DNA of 64,000 nucleotides, taken from contig NZ_JBHSDY010000010.1 of NCBI RefSeq assembly GCF_042651965.1, positions 186,001 to 250,000 of the forward strand, given 5' to 3'. Of this stretch, positions 1 to 8,335 are shown one piece after another. The notes below the pieces were generated by a model. The model searched no databases. It was not told where the DNA came from and worked only from the letters and a program-made list of their open reading frames with translations. The position numbers were made by a program, and so were the translations under genes. Within the stretch, counting starts at the first letter, position 1. Each line of letters opens with the position of its first letter. The stretch is from Castellaniella hirudinis (GTDB taxonomy: Bacteria > Pseudomonadota > Gammaproteobacteria > Burkholderiales > Burkholderiaceae_B).

Positions 1-21
1 AGTACCGAGTGCGCCTGGGTG

Positions 22-39
22 AGCCTCGGCGGCGAGGCT
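22..39. terminator. Small hairpin downstream of the first regulator
   Basis: A 7-bp perfect inverted repeat (AGCCTCG / CGAGGCT) with a 4-nt loop lies beyond the stop codon of the minus-strand regulator. There is no T-tract, so terminator function is only a guess. Nothing else is recognisable in bases 1-162, which could hold the end of a gene outside the window. Confidence 0.25.
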
Positions 40-162
40 TGCAAGGCTGGCTTATCACTCATTCTAGGGAACGCAGGCCGGTTGGCTTGTATGTTCACGC
101 CATAGTGCTGGGACGCAAATGCCGACCAGGGTTTCGTGGTTCAGCATCCAGGGGCGGATCGG

Positions 163-1206
163 TCAGGGCACCTGCGCGGACGGTCGGCCGGTGGCCGCCG
201 GGTCGTTCGTCGGCTGGACGATCCGACGTTCGCGGCCGGGCGTGGTGCCGAAGTAGTCGCGATAGCGGTGAGTGAAATGGGTCACTGACACGAAACCGCA
301 GGCGGCTGCCACGTCGATGATGGATTGCTCCGATCCCAGCAACAACTGCCGCGCCCTCCGTAGCCGCAATTCGAGGTAATAGGCGCTGGGTGTGCTTTTC
401 AGGTGCTCCTGGAACAGGCGTTCGAGCTGGCGCACCGAAACCTGGATGAACTGGGCCAGTTCTTCTTTGGATATGGGTTCTTCGAGGTTGTTTTCCATCA
501 GCGTCACGACCTCGGTCAGCTTCGGCTGGCTGGTGCCCAGTTGCTGGCGCAGCGGTATCCGCTGGGGGTCCTGGGTGGAACGGATCCGTTCGCAGACCAT
601 CAGTTCGGAGACCCTGGCGGCGGTTTCGTGGCTGCCGGTCCGCAGATCGATGAGCGCGGCCATCAGGTCCACGGGCGCGATCCCGCCGCTGCAGGTGTAG
701 CGGTCCCGATCGATTTCGTAGATGCGTTTGGAGACAATGATCTCCGGAAAGTCCGTCAGAAGCCGTTCCGTGTCTTCCCAATGCAGGGTGCAGCGGTAGC
801 CGTTCAGCAGGCCCGCCCGCGCCAGCCAGTAGCTGCCCGTACAGATGCCGCCCAGGACGGTTCCCTGGCGCGCTCGGAGGCGCAGCCAGTTCAGGCAGTG
901 CGGTTCGATGCGGGGCGGGATCGGGTTGGATCCGCAGACGAAGATGGCATCGAGTGCGGGGGCCTGGTCCAGCGCGTGGTCCGCCTGGATGATGACTCCG
1001 TTGCTGGCCTGGACCGGCGCACCATCCAGGCTGATCGTGGACCATTGGAACAGCGGGCGATCGATGGCCATATTGGCCATGCGCAAAGGTTCCACCGCAG
1101 ACGAGAAACCGATCAGGGTAAATCCGGGGACCAGCAAAAAGCCGTAGTGCTGGGAGGAGATTGGCGGGCGCGCCTGCGGGGCGGCCTGGGCCGAAGGGGC
1201 ATCCAT
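163..1206 (-). CDS. GlxA-type AraC-family transcriptional regulator, probable activator of creatinine catabolism
   Basis: The 347-aa protein has an N-terminal DJ-1/PfpI (GATase1-like) sensor domain (about residues 20-190), with a nucleophile-elbow-like GICTGS. A C-terminal AraC double helix-turn-helix follows (about 230-320, including QVSVRQLERLFQEHL and CGFVSVTHFTHRYRDYFG). This architecture is shared with CdhR, GbdR and SouR, which sense carnitine, betaine or sarcosine-type nitrogen compounds. The ATG at 1206 is preceded by GGAG. The gene is divergent from creatinase across a 216-bp gap that carries a sequence block repeated upstream of the NCS1 permease. It is therefore inferred to activate both units, with creatinine, creatine or sarcosine as candidate effector. 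The family call is firm; the effector is inference. Confidence 0.85.
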   Translation of the reverse strand: MDAPSAQAAPQARPPISSQHYGFLLVPGFTLIGFSSAVEPLRMANMAIDRPLFQWSTISLDGAPVQASNGVIIQADHALDQAPALDAIFVCGSNPIPPRIEPHCLNWLRLRARQGTVLGGICTGSYWLARAGLLNGYRCTLHWEDTERLLTDFPEIIVSKRIYEIDRDRYTCSGGIAPVDLMAALIDLRTGSHETAARVSELMVCERIRSTQDPQRIPLRQQLGTSQPKLTEVVTLMENNLEEPISKEELAQFIQVSVRQLERLFQEHLKSTPSAYYLELRLRRARQLLLGSEQSIIDVAAACGFVSVTHFTHRYRDYFGTTPGRERRIVQPTNDPAATGRPSAQVP

Positions 1207-1295
1207 CCTGCTTGTCTCCGTCTGAAAAATGCGACTTATTTCAAACTTTATGTCCGTTGCTGATATCGATCCGTCTCATTCTGCGCGGATCTTCG

Positions 1296-1360
1296 TTTCC
1301 AGGCAATTAAAGGTCGCTTCTGAAAAAAGGCGCCTGACGTCGGGTCTCTAAGATGGTTTG
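1296..1360 (+). promoter_or_regulatory. Conserved promoter/operator module, copy 1 (creatinase)
   Basis: The block contains GGTCGCTTCTGAAAAAAGG at 1312-1330 and a downstream CTAAGATGG at 1349-1357 whose TAAGAT could serve as a -10 box. It aligns without gaps over most of its length to 6745-6810 upstream of the NCS1 permease, including the preceding CAGGCAATTAA stretch. The GTCGC...AA layout resembles half-sites bound by AraC-family activators such as Pseudomonas ArgR. I infer a binding site for the adjacent GlxA/AraC regulator overlapping the -35 region. Confidence 0.6.
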
Positions 1361-1422
1361 TACGAACACGGATGACCGCGAGGTCATTTCAAAAGCCGAT
1401 GCCAATCACAGGAGACATCCCC

Positions 1423-2679
1423 ATGAGCAATCTACAATTTTCCAATGCCGCTACCGCCGCCCAGCAGATGCGTGAAACCCGCCTGCTGCAGATTTCCAAC
1501 GGCCCGCACGTCAAGCCAACCTTCTCGGACGCCGAAATGCAGCGGCGCGTCGATGCGGTGCGCAAGCACATGGCCGACAGCGACATCGACGGGGCGCTGT
1601 TCAGTTCATACCACAACATCAATTACTACGCCGACTTCCTATTTTGCCATTTCGGCCGCTTTTATGGGCTGGCGCTGACACAGGACAAGCACACGACCAT
1701 CAGCGCCAACATCGATGCCGGTCAGCCTGCGCGCCGCAGCTTCGGCGACAACATCGTCTATACGGACTGGCAACGCGACAATTATTTCCACGCGGTGCAG
1801 ACGCTGCTGAAAGGCCGTAAGCGCGTCGGTGTCGAAATGGACCACCTCACGGCCGAAAATCTGGAAAAACTGCGGGCCGCGCTGCCGGGCAGCGAGCTGG
1901 TGGACATCGGCAAGGCCTGCATGCGGCTGCGCATGATCAAATCCGACGAGGAAATCGCCTTGATCAAGCAGGGCGCGCGGATCGCCGACATTGGCGGGGC
2001 CGCCTGCCGCGACGCCATCGCCGTGGGTGTGCCCGAGCACGAAGTGGCGTTGGCGTCCACGCAGGCGATGGTGCGCGAGATCGCCCGCACCTATCCGGAT
2101 GCCGAACTGATGGACACCTGGACGTGGTTCCAATCCGGTCTCAACACCGATGGCGCCCACAACCCGGTCACGTCGCGCCGCATCCAGCGCGGCGACATCC
2201 TGAGCCTGAACTGCTTTCCCATGATTTCCGGCTACTACACGGCGCTGGAACGCACGCTGTTCGCCGAAGAATGCTCGGACGCCCACCGCCGCATCTGGGA
2301 GATCAATGTGGAAGTGCACGAGGCCGGCCAGAAACTGATCCGTCCGGGCGCCCGCTGCTGCGACATTGCGGCGGAACTGAATGAGATATTCCATCGGCAT
2401 GACGTCCTGAAGTACCGCACCTTCGGCTACGGCCATTCCTTCGGGGTGCTGTCGCACTACTACGGGCGCGAGGCCGGGCTGGAGTTGCGCGAGGACATCG
2501 AAACGGTGTTGGTGCCCAACATGGTGGTCTCGATGGAACCGATGCTGACGCTGCCCGAGGGCCTGCCCGGCGCGGGCGGCTACCGCGAGCACGACATCCT
2601 GGTGGTGACGGCCGAAGGCGCCGAGAACATCACCAAGTTCCCGTATGGACCCGAGCACAATATCGTGAAGCGCGGATAA
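1423..2679 (+). CDS. creA: Creatinase (creatine amidinohydrolase, EC 3.5.3.3)
   Basis: The 418-aa cytosolic enzyme hydrolyses creatine to sarcosine and urea. It has the pita-bread fold of M24 peptidases but is not a peptidase. Stretches characteristic of Pseudomonas creatinase are visible: TSYHNINYY-type SSYHNINYYADF, YTDWQRDNYF, MDTWTWFQSG, NTDGAHNPVT (which holds the catalytic histidine), NCFPMISGYYTALERTLF and EGLPGAGGYREHDIL. The ATG at 1423 is chosen over an in-frame ATG at 1372 because GGAGA sits 8 nt ahead of it and the N-terminus then matches the family. It is the first gene of a plus-strand cluster with its transporter downstream and the regulator divergent. Gene symbols for this enzyme vary, but the function is near certain from sequence recall. 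Confidence 0.95.
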   Translation: MSNLQFSNAATAAQQMRETRLLQISNGPHVKPTFSDAEMQRRVDAVRKHMADSDIDGALFSSYHNINYYADFLFCHFGRFYGLALTQDKHTTISANIDAGQPARRSFGDNIVYTDWQRDNYFHAVQTLLKGRKRVGVEMDHLTAENLEKLRAALPGSELVDIGKACMRLRMIKSDEEIALIKQGARIADIGGAACRDAIAVGVPEHEVALASTQAMVREIARTYPDAELMDTWTWFQSGLNTDGAHNPVTSRRIQRGDILSLNCFPMISGYYTALERTLFAEECSDAHRRIWEINVEVHEAGQKLIRPGARCCDIAAELNEIFHRHDVLKYRTFGYGHSFGVLSHYYGREAGLELREDIETVLVPNMVVSMEPMLTLPEGLPGAGGYREHDILVVTAEGAENITKFPYGPEHNIVKRG

Positions 2680-2827
2680 CGCGTCACGGCTGCCGATGCT
2701 TGACCCTGGCATAGACCGGGCTGGCATCGTGCGGGCCCCGAGTTTCGTCGCACATCAAAATACCGAGGCGCGTTGACCGGATCGGCCTGAGTCGAGCCGA
2801 TCCGTGGACGGACGCGTGGAGACAATC

Positions 2828-4141
2828 ATGAATTCTGACACCGTCCGCATGGGGACAATACCCGCGGCCGCCGAGCGACGCGTCATCAGCAAGGTCGCCG
2901 CCGCCGGTTTCATCGGCAACTTCGTCGAGTGGTTCGACTATGCGTCCTATGCCTATCTGGCCACGGTCATCGCGGCCGTTTTCTTTCCGGACGTTTCGCC
3001 CGCCGCAGGTTTGATGGCGACCTTCGGCGTTTTTGCCCTGTCCTTCATCATCCGGCCCATCGGCGGCGTGTTCTGGGGCCATTACGGCGACAAGATCGGG
3101 CGCAAGCAGGCCTTGTCCCTGTCGATCATCATCATGTCTGGAGCAACCTTCGCCATCGCGCTGCTGCCGGATTTCCAGCAGATCGGCGTCTGGGCGCCTT
3201 TGCTGTTGCTGGGGCTGCGCCTGATCCAGGGCTTTTCCGCCTCGGGCGAGTATGCCGGCGCTTCGGCCTTCCTGGTCGAGTACGCGCCCAGCCACAAGCG
3301 CGGCCTGTACGCCAGCATCGTGCCCGCCAGCACGGCGTCCGGCCTGCTGCTGGGGTCGCTGATGGTGGCGGGCATGCATGTGCTGCTGACCCCCGAGCAA
3401 CTGCAGTCCTGGGGGTGGCGGCTACCTTTCCTGCTGGCCGCGCCGCTGGGTTATATCGGCCGCTACATCCGCGTGCACCTCGAGGATTCGCCCAAGTTCC
3501 GTGAGATGGAAGCATCCCGTGAAGTCTCGCATGCGCCGGTCAGTCTGTTGTTGTCGCAGCATCGTCGCGCCTTGTTGATCTCGATCGGCGTGACCATGCT
3601 GAACGCGGTCGGCTTCTACATCATCCTGAGCTACATGCCCACTTATCTGGCGGTCGAACTCGGGGTGGGGGAGACGGATTCCTTCATTGCGACCACCATC
3701 GCGCTGGTCGCCTACATCGGCTTCATCTTTCTGATGGGCGTGCTGTCCGATCGTCTGGGCCGCAAGACCATGCTGATTCTGGCCTCGGTCGCCTTCATCT
3801 GCCTGACGGTTCCTTTGTTCAGCGGTCTTGCGTCCGCCGGGTTCCTGGGCATCATCCTGATCCAGGTCGCGTTTGGCGCGCTGCTGACCATGAACGATGG
3901 CACCTTGCCGTGCTTCCTGTCCGAGATCTTCCCGACGCGGGTGCGCTACAGCGGCTTTGCGCTCAGCTTCAACTTGGCCAATGCTATTTTCGGCGGCACG
4001 GCGCCCTTCATCGCCACCTGGCTGATCCAGGCGACCGGCGACAAGCTGGCGCCCGCCTGGTATCTGGTGGTTGCGGCGGGCATCGCGCTGGTGGCGATGA
4101 TCATGAGCCGCGAGACTTCCGGCGAACCCCTGCAGGACTGA
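2828..4141 (+). CDS. MHS-family (ProP/ShiA-type) MFS transporter, likely for creatine or a related metabolite
   Basis: The 437-aa protein has about 12 membrane segments. It carries the metabolite:H+ symporter signature: an N-terminal NFVEWFDYASYAYLA, RPIGGVFWGHYGDKIGRK in loop 2-3, RLIQGFSASGEYAGA in helix 4 and a second SDRLGRK loop. MHS members import small zwitterions and organic acids (proline/betaine, shikimate, citrate). The ATG at 2828 has GGAG 8 nt upstream and is preferred to an upstream in-frame ATG at 2804. Its position directly after creatinase suggests creatine, sarcosine or another intermediate as substrate, which is context inference only. Confidence 0.85.
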   Translation: MNSDTVRMGTIPAAAERRVISKVAAAGFIGNFVEWFDYASYAYLATVIAAVFFPDVSPAAGLMATFGVFALSFIIRPIGGVFWGHYGDKIGRKQALSLSIIIMSGATFAIALLPDFQQIGVWAPLLLLGLRLIQGFSASGEYAGASAFLVEYAPSHKRGLYASIVPASTASGLLLGSLMVAGMHVLLTPEQLQSWGWRLPFLLAAPLGYIGRYIRVHLEDSPKFREMEASREVSHAPVSLLLSQHRRALLISIGVTMLNAVGFYIILSYMPTYLAVELGVGETDSFIATTIALVAYIGFIFLMGVLSDRLGRKTMLILASVAFICLTVPLFSGLASAGFLGIILIQVAFGALLTMNDGTLPCFLSEIFPTRVRYSGFALSFNLANAIFGGTAPFIATWLIQATGDKLAPAWYLVVAAGIALVAMIMSRETSGEPLQD

Positions 4142-4277
4142 CGCGAAGACCCGGCCCGCGTCATGGCTGTGACGCTGCACCGGGCCTCAGGCGTGGCATC
4201 CTGTCGGGAGAGGGCTTGAGCGCATCGAGACGATGTCTCGTCGCTCGGCCCGTACCATGTGACCCAAGGAGCCCGTC

Positions 4278-5588
4278 ATGACGACTGATTTCTCCGGTTT
4301 GCCGACAGGCCTGACGCAGCGGAGGCCTTTACTGTGGCTGAATCCCGCCTACGACGCGCAGGCGGATGCGCATTCCGATCCGCTGGATCCCGCCGTCTCC
4401 GAGGCGCGCTTTGCGCGCTGCGCCGGCCTGATGCGGCAGGTGTTCCCCGAACTGCGACCCACGGCCGGATTGCTGCAGTCCCCCTTGACGCCGATTCCGG
4501 TGTTTCGGGATTCCATGGCCTGCGGCGCCGCCGCAGGCGATTGGCTGCTCAAGCGGGACGATGCGTTGCCGGTGGCGGGGTCGGTCAAGGCCCGGGGCGG
4601 TTTCCACGAGGTTCTGGCATTGGCGGAGCGGATCGGCCTCGACGAAGGCCTGCTGGGTGATGACACGGATCGTGCCGTCCTGGCCGGCCCGGCGGCGCGG
4701 GCCGTGCTCGGCCGCCATGCGCTGGCTGTCGGAAGCACCGGCAATCTGGGCCTGGCGATCGGCATGATCGGCGCGGGGCTGGGCTTGCGCGCCATCGTGC
4801 ACATGTCGGCGGACGCCAAGGAATGGAAAAAGCAGCGCCTGCGCCGCCATGGCATCCAGGTGGTCGAGCATTCGGGCGACTATGCCGCGGCGGTGGCGGC
4901 GGGGCGGGCGGTCGCGGATGCCGATCCCATGATGCATTTCGTGGACGACGAGCAGTCGGAAGCCTTGTTTCTGGGATACGCGGCCGCCGCCCGCGAATTG
5001 CAGGCGCAGTTGCAGGCGGCCGGCGGGCGCGTCGATGCGGATCATCCCTTGTTCGTGTATCTGCCTTGCGGGGTCGGTGGGGCTCCCGGCGGCATTCTCT
5101 ATGGCCTGAAGCGCCTTTTCGGCGCTCACGTACATGGCTTTTTCGTCGAACCCACGGCGTCGCCCTGCATGCTGGTCCAACTGGCTTGCGGACTGGGTCG
5201 CCCCGTGTCGGTCTACGACGTCGGCCTGGACAACCGGACCGAAGCGGACGGCCTAGCGGTCGGCCTGGCGTCGCCCCTGGTGGCGCCGCTGATGGCGCGC
5301 CTGTTGTCGGGCGTGCTCACGGTGGATGAAGCCATGTTCTATGGCGACGCCTGGCGTCTGGAGACGCTCGAGGGTATCTACGTAGAGCCCTCGGCGGCGA
5401 CGGGCTTGCGCGGGCCCATGCAGATTCTGGACACGTCCCAGGGCCGGGCCTATGTGCAGGCGTGCGGCCTGACGGATGCGATGGGTCGGGCGACGCATGT
5501 CATCTGGAGCACGGGCGGGTCGCTGGTGCCCGAGGACATCCGCCAGGCGTTTCGCGCCCGGGGGCGGCGCGAGGCCGGGGCGGCCTGA
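4278..5588 (+). CDS. dsdA: D-serine ammonia-lyase (D-serine dehydratase) homologue
   Basis: The 436-aa fold-type II PLP enzyme is expected to convert D-serine to pyruvate and ammonia. Family hallmarks are the LKRDDALPVAGSVKARGG stretch with the Schiff-base lysine at about residue 104, the glycine-rich phosphate loop VGSTGNLGLAIG (about residue 155) and a C-terminal STGGSLVP. Its length is close to E. coli DsdA (about 442 aa). AAGGAGC precedes the ATG. It is followed after 15 nt by an alanine-racemase-family gene, so the two are probably translated from one message. No DsdC-type LysR regulator is adjacent, and the setting in a creatinine cluster is unusual. A related substrate such as D-threonine cannot be excluded. 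Confidence 0.85.
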   Translation: MTTDFSGLPTGLTQRRPLLWLNPAYDAQADAHSDPLDPAVSEARFARCAGLMRQVFPELRPTAGLLQSPLTPIPVFRDSMACGAAAGDWLLKRDDALPVAGSVKARGGFHEVLALAERIGLDEGLLGDDTDRAVLAGPAARAVLGRHALAVGSTGNLGLAIGMIGAGLGLRAIVHMSADAKEWKKQRLRRHGIQVVEHSGDYAAAVAAGRAVADADPMMHFVDDEQSEALFLGYAAAARELQAQLQAAGGRVDADHPLFVYLPCGVGGAPGGILYGLKRLFGAHVHGFFVEPTASPCMLVQLACGLGRPVSVYDVGLDNRTEADGLAVGLASPLVAPLMARLLSGVLTVDEAMFYGDAWRLETLEGIYVEPSAATGLRGPMQILDTSQGRAYVQACGLTDAMGRATHVIWSTGGSLVPEDIRQAFRARGRREAGAA

Positions 5589-5603
5589 GCCGGAGAGCGC
5601 GCC

Positions 5604-6731
5604 ATGACTCGTCCGATCCTCGCCACGGTCCACACCGATGCCTTGGTGCGCAACCTGAGCCGGACGACCCGCGAGGTCGCCTCGGGTGGTGGCGTGCGTC
5701 GCATCAGGACCTGGGCTGTCGTGAAGGCCTATGCCTATGGGCATGGGCTGGAGGCCGCCGTGAGCGGTTTTGCAGCGGCCGATGGCCTGGCTCTGCTGGA
5801 TGTCCAGGAAGCCGTCCGCTGCCGCGAGCTCGGCTGGCGGCGGCCCATCCTGTTGCTGGAAGGCTTCTTCAGGCCCGGCGACCTGGATACCCTGTCGCAT
5901 TACCGGATCGATACGGTCGTCCATAGCCGGACCCAACTGGAGATGCTCGTCGCGCATGCCCGGCCGCTGGGCATCGCGGCGCACCTGATGCTGAACTCAG
6001 GCATGCACCGGCTGGGATTCCAGCCGGATGAATACCGGGCCGCGTTCGAGCGCGCCCAGCGTCTGCGGGCCGCCGGCATGCTGGCGATGGTCGGCAAGAT
6101 GACGCATTTCGCGCGCGCCGACGATGACCTGGTCGTGACGCGCAGGCAACTGGATTGCTTCGTGCGGATCACCGCCGGCCTGCCGGGCCCCGTCAGCGTC
6201 TGCAATTCGGCGGCGGCCCTGTCGCCCGGCCTGGCGGTGTCGGTGCCGGCGGTGGATCAGTGGATCCGTCCCGGGATCTGCTTGTATGGCGCATCGCCTT
6301 ATATGGGCCGGGATGCCCAATCCCTGGGCCTGCTGCCTGCGATGACGCTCGGCTCCGAACTGATCAGCACGCACGTCCTGCCGGCCGGCGAGGCGATCGG
6401 CTACGGCCACGCGTTTCGCACCGATCACGACATGCGGATCGGTATCGTCGCCTGCGGCTACGCGGACGGCTATCCGCGCCATGCCATCACCGGAACGCCC
6501 GTGACCGTCGCCGGCGTTCGGACCCGCCTCGTGGGCCGCGTGTCGATGGACATGCTGTCGGTGGACCTGGATCCCGTACCGCAGGCGGAGGTCGGCGCGT
6601 CGGTCGTTCTGTGGGGGCGGGGAGGCCCTGCCGTGGATGAGGTCGCCTGGTCGTCCGGCACCATCGCCAATGATTTGTTGTCTGGCTTGACGAATCGCGT
6701 GCCCAGGCGTGTGCAGGCCTTGCGCGGGTGA
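5604..6731 (+). CDS. Alanine racemase family protein, possible serine racemase
   Basis: The 375-aa fold-type III PLP racemase has the PLP lysine (about residue 41) in AVVKAYAYGHG. Further Alr/DadX landmarks are LYGASPY, IGYGHAFRT, IGIVACGYADGYPR (holding the second catalytic base tyrosine) and the RVSMDM segment. It starts 15 nt after the dsdA homologue behind GGAGAG. In most bacteria Alr supplies D-alanine for the wall or DadX degrades L-alanine next to dadA. Here no dadA is adjacent and the partner is a D-serine dehydratase, so L-serine/D-serine racemisation is an attractive but unproven role. The C-terminus continues past the usual fold end with no extra domain. Confidence 0.85.
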   Translation: MTRPILATVHTDALVRNLSRTTREVASGGGVRRIRTWAVVKAYAYGHGLEAAVSGFAAADGLALLDVQEAVRCRELGWRRPILLLEGFFRPGDLDTLSHYRIDTVVHSRTQLEMLVAHARPLGIAAHLMLNSGMHRLGFQPDEYRAAFERAQRLRAAGMLAMVGKMTHFARADDDLVVTRRQLDCFVRITAGLPGPVSVCNSAAALSPGLAVSVPAVDQWIRPGICLYGASPYMGRDAQSLGLLPAMTLGSELISTHVLPAGEAIGYGHAFRTDHDMRIGIVACGYADGYPRHAITGTPVTVAGVRTRLVGRVSMDMLSVDLDPVPQAEVGASVVLWGRGGPAVDEVAWSSGTIANDLLSGLTNRVPRRVQALRG

Positions 6732-6744
6732 TGCGTCTTGTTCG

Positions 6745-6810
6745 CTGTCAGACAAATAATGGTCGCTTTTGAAAAAGGGTCGTGATCATCCGATCGCTAA
6801 GATGGATTTG
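6745..6810 (+). promoter_or_regulatory. Conserved promoter/operator module, copy 2 (NCS1 permease)
   Basis: GGTCGCTTTTGAAAAAGGG lies at 6761-6779 and CTAAGATGG at 6797-6805, preceded by CAGACAAATAAT. The spacing between the two conserved boxes equals that in the creatinase upstream block (1296-1360). The intervening bases are largely different, as expected when only the protein-contacted positions are conserved. It is a probable second promoter of the same regulon, driving the NCS1 permease and creatininase. Confidence 0.6.
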
Positions 6811-6898
6811 ACGGGTGCTGATACAAGGCCGTCATCCAACCACTGCCGCACTCTCGAACGATAACGAGAGGCTGGCCCCCCTGAGGAGCGACAACATC

Positions 6899-8269
6899 AT
6901 GGAATACGGTACAGCCAGGATTCCGCATGAAAAGCGTGAGTATGGTTTTTTTGACCAGGTTGTGACCTGGTTCGGATCCGGCGTGAATACCGGGTCCTGG
7001 TATTTCGGCGGGATGGCGGCCGCGATCGGCTTGAGCTTTGTCTGGCAATATGCGTTTGTATATCTGCCCTTGATGATGATTCCCTGGGCCATGATTGGGT
7101 GGATTGCCTGGAAGCATGGCGCGTCCACTGTCACATGCACAATCCCCGCCCTGGGCGTCAAAGGGGCGCGATGGGCCGGAGTCGGTGAGTTTTTCGGCAT
7201 GATCGGCTGGCCCAGCATCAATACCTTCATTGCCGCCATTTCTCTGACTTATGTGTTCCACGAGATGTGGGGTTGGGCGACCTATGGGCAGGCCGGCTCG
7301 ACAGGGCCTTTGATTCTCGGCATCCTGGTGACTGCAGTCGTCCAGGGGCTGATCGTGGTCGTGGGGCATCGCGCGATCAAATACCTTGAGTGGATTTCAG
7401 TCGTGTTGCTGGTGGTCCTGGGGATATGGGAGACCGTGGTGGTGCTGCAGCATTGGGACTATGCCAAGATTGCGAGTCTCACCTTGCCGGAAGCCCAGCA
7501 CACGCCCGCTTTTTATTTTGATCTGGCGTTCGGGTTTTGCTGGGGCTGGGCGATGATCGGCGATTTTGGCCGCTTTTCCAAGAGCCCCGGCGGGGCGACG
7601 GCCGGCAGTTGGCTGGGTGTGAATCTCGGGCAGGGCTGGTTCATGCTCGTGGGGGCGATCGGTGTGATCGGCGTCGTGCTGGAGACCGGTGTTTTCGATC
7701 CCAACAATTCAGACCCGAGCTCCACGATCGCTTCGCTGGGTCTGGGCACGGTTGCGTTTCTGGTGGTCTTCTTTGCGACGGTCAGCACGAACGTGACCGT
7801 GCTGTATGGCGCCGGCATGGGCCTGGTGGGCGCAACCCGCAGTGCTTCTCCCAAGCGCTATCTGCTGTTCATTGCGATACTCCAGTTCGTGATGTGCTTT
7901 CTGCCGCTGGCGTTCGACAAGTTCATCGAGTATTTCGAGTTCTTCCTCGGTATCGTCGGCGGGATCTTCATTCCATTGTGGACGCTGGTCGTGATCGATT
8001 ACTTCATTGTGCGCAAGCGTCAGGTCCGGGACGAGGATTTGTTCGCGGGCAGCCATGATGACGGATCGACCAAGAGCCGGCTGGGCGACTGGAATCTGTC
8101 TGGCTGGATTTCCATGGCTCTGGGGCTCGGGGTGTTTTACTTGTTGCACTATGGCATGACGGGCGCGGCGGCGATCTGGACGGCTTCCTTCCCTGCGATC
8201 GGGGTGACCGCCGCCAGCTATCTGGTCCTGACCCTGGGCTTCAAGATGGGGCGTACTCGTCTGATCTGA
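6899..8269 (+). CDS. NCS1-family nucleobase:cation symporter-type permease, probable creatinine importer
   Basis: The 456-aa protein has about 12 transmembrane segments and resembles CodB/cytosine permeases (FGSGVNTGSWYFGG near the N-terminus, WAMIGDFGRFSKSPGGA in the middle). NCS1 carriers transport heterocycles such as cytosine, hydantoin and allantoin; creatinine is a small lactam of similar shape. The ATG at 6899 has GAGGAG 10 nt upstream, and longer in-frame readings add only non-conserved residues. It has its own copy of the regulatory module and is followed by creatininase 66 nt later. Creatinine as substrate is inferred from that neighbour and the family. Confidence 0.85.
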   Translation: MEYGTARIPHEKREYGFFDQVVTWFGSGVNTGSWYFGGMAAAIGLSFVWQYAFVYLPLMMIPWAMIGWIAWKHGASTVTCTIPALGVKGARWAGVGEFFGMIGWPSINTFIAAISLTYVFHEMWGWATYGQAGSTGPLILGILVTAVVQGLIVVVGHRAIKYLEWISVVLLVVLGIWETVVVLQHWDYAKIASLTLPEAQHTPAFYFDLAFGFCWGWAMIGDFGRFSKSPGGATAGSWLGVNLGQGWFMLVGAIGVIGVVLETGVFDPNNSDPSSTIASLGLGTVAFLVVFFATVSTNVTVLYGAGMGLVGATRSASPKRYLLFIAILQFVMCFLPLAFDKFIEYFEFFLGIVGGIFIPLWTLVVIDYFIVRKRQVRDEDLFAGSHDDGSTKSRLGDWNLSGWISMALGLGVFYLLHYGMTGAAAIWTASFPAIGVTAASYLVLTLGFKMGRTRLI

Positions 8270-8279
8270 TGCCGGATGG

Positions 8280-8308
8280 GGGGATGGGCGGCAGTGCCGG
8301 CCATCCCC
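8280..8308 (+). other. Intercistronic hairpin between permease and creatininase
   Basis: A perfect 8-bp stem (GGGGATGG / CCATCCCC) with a 13-nt loop and no T-tract lies in the 66-bp gap. It may stabilise mRNA or cause partial termination. Confidence 0.35.
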
Positions 8309-8335
8309 ATGTGTAATCCATGAGCGAGGTAAACA

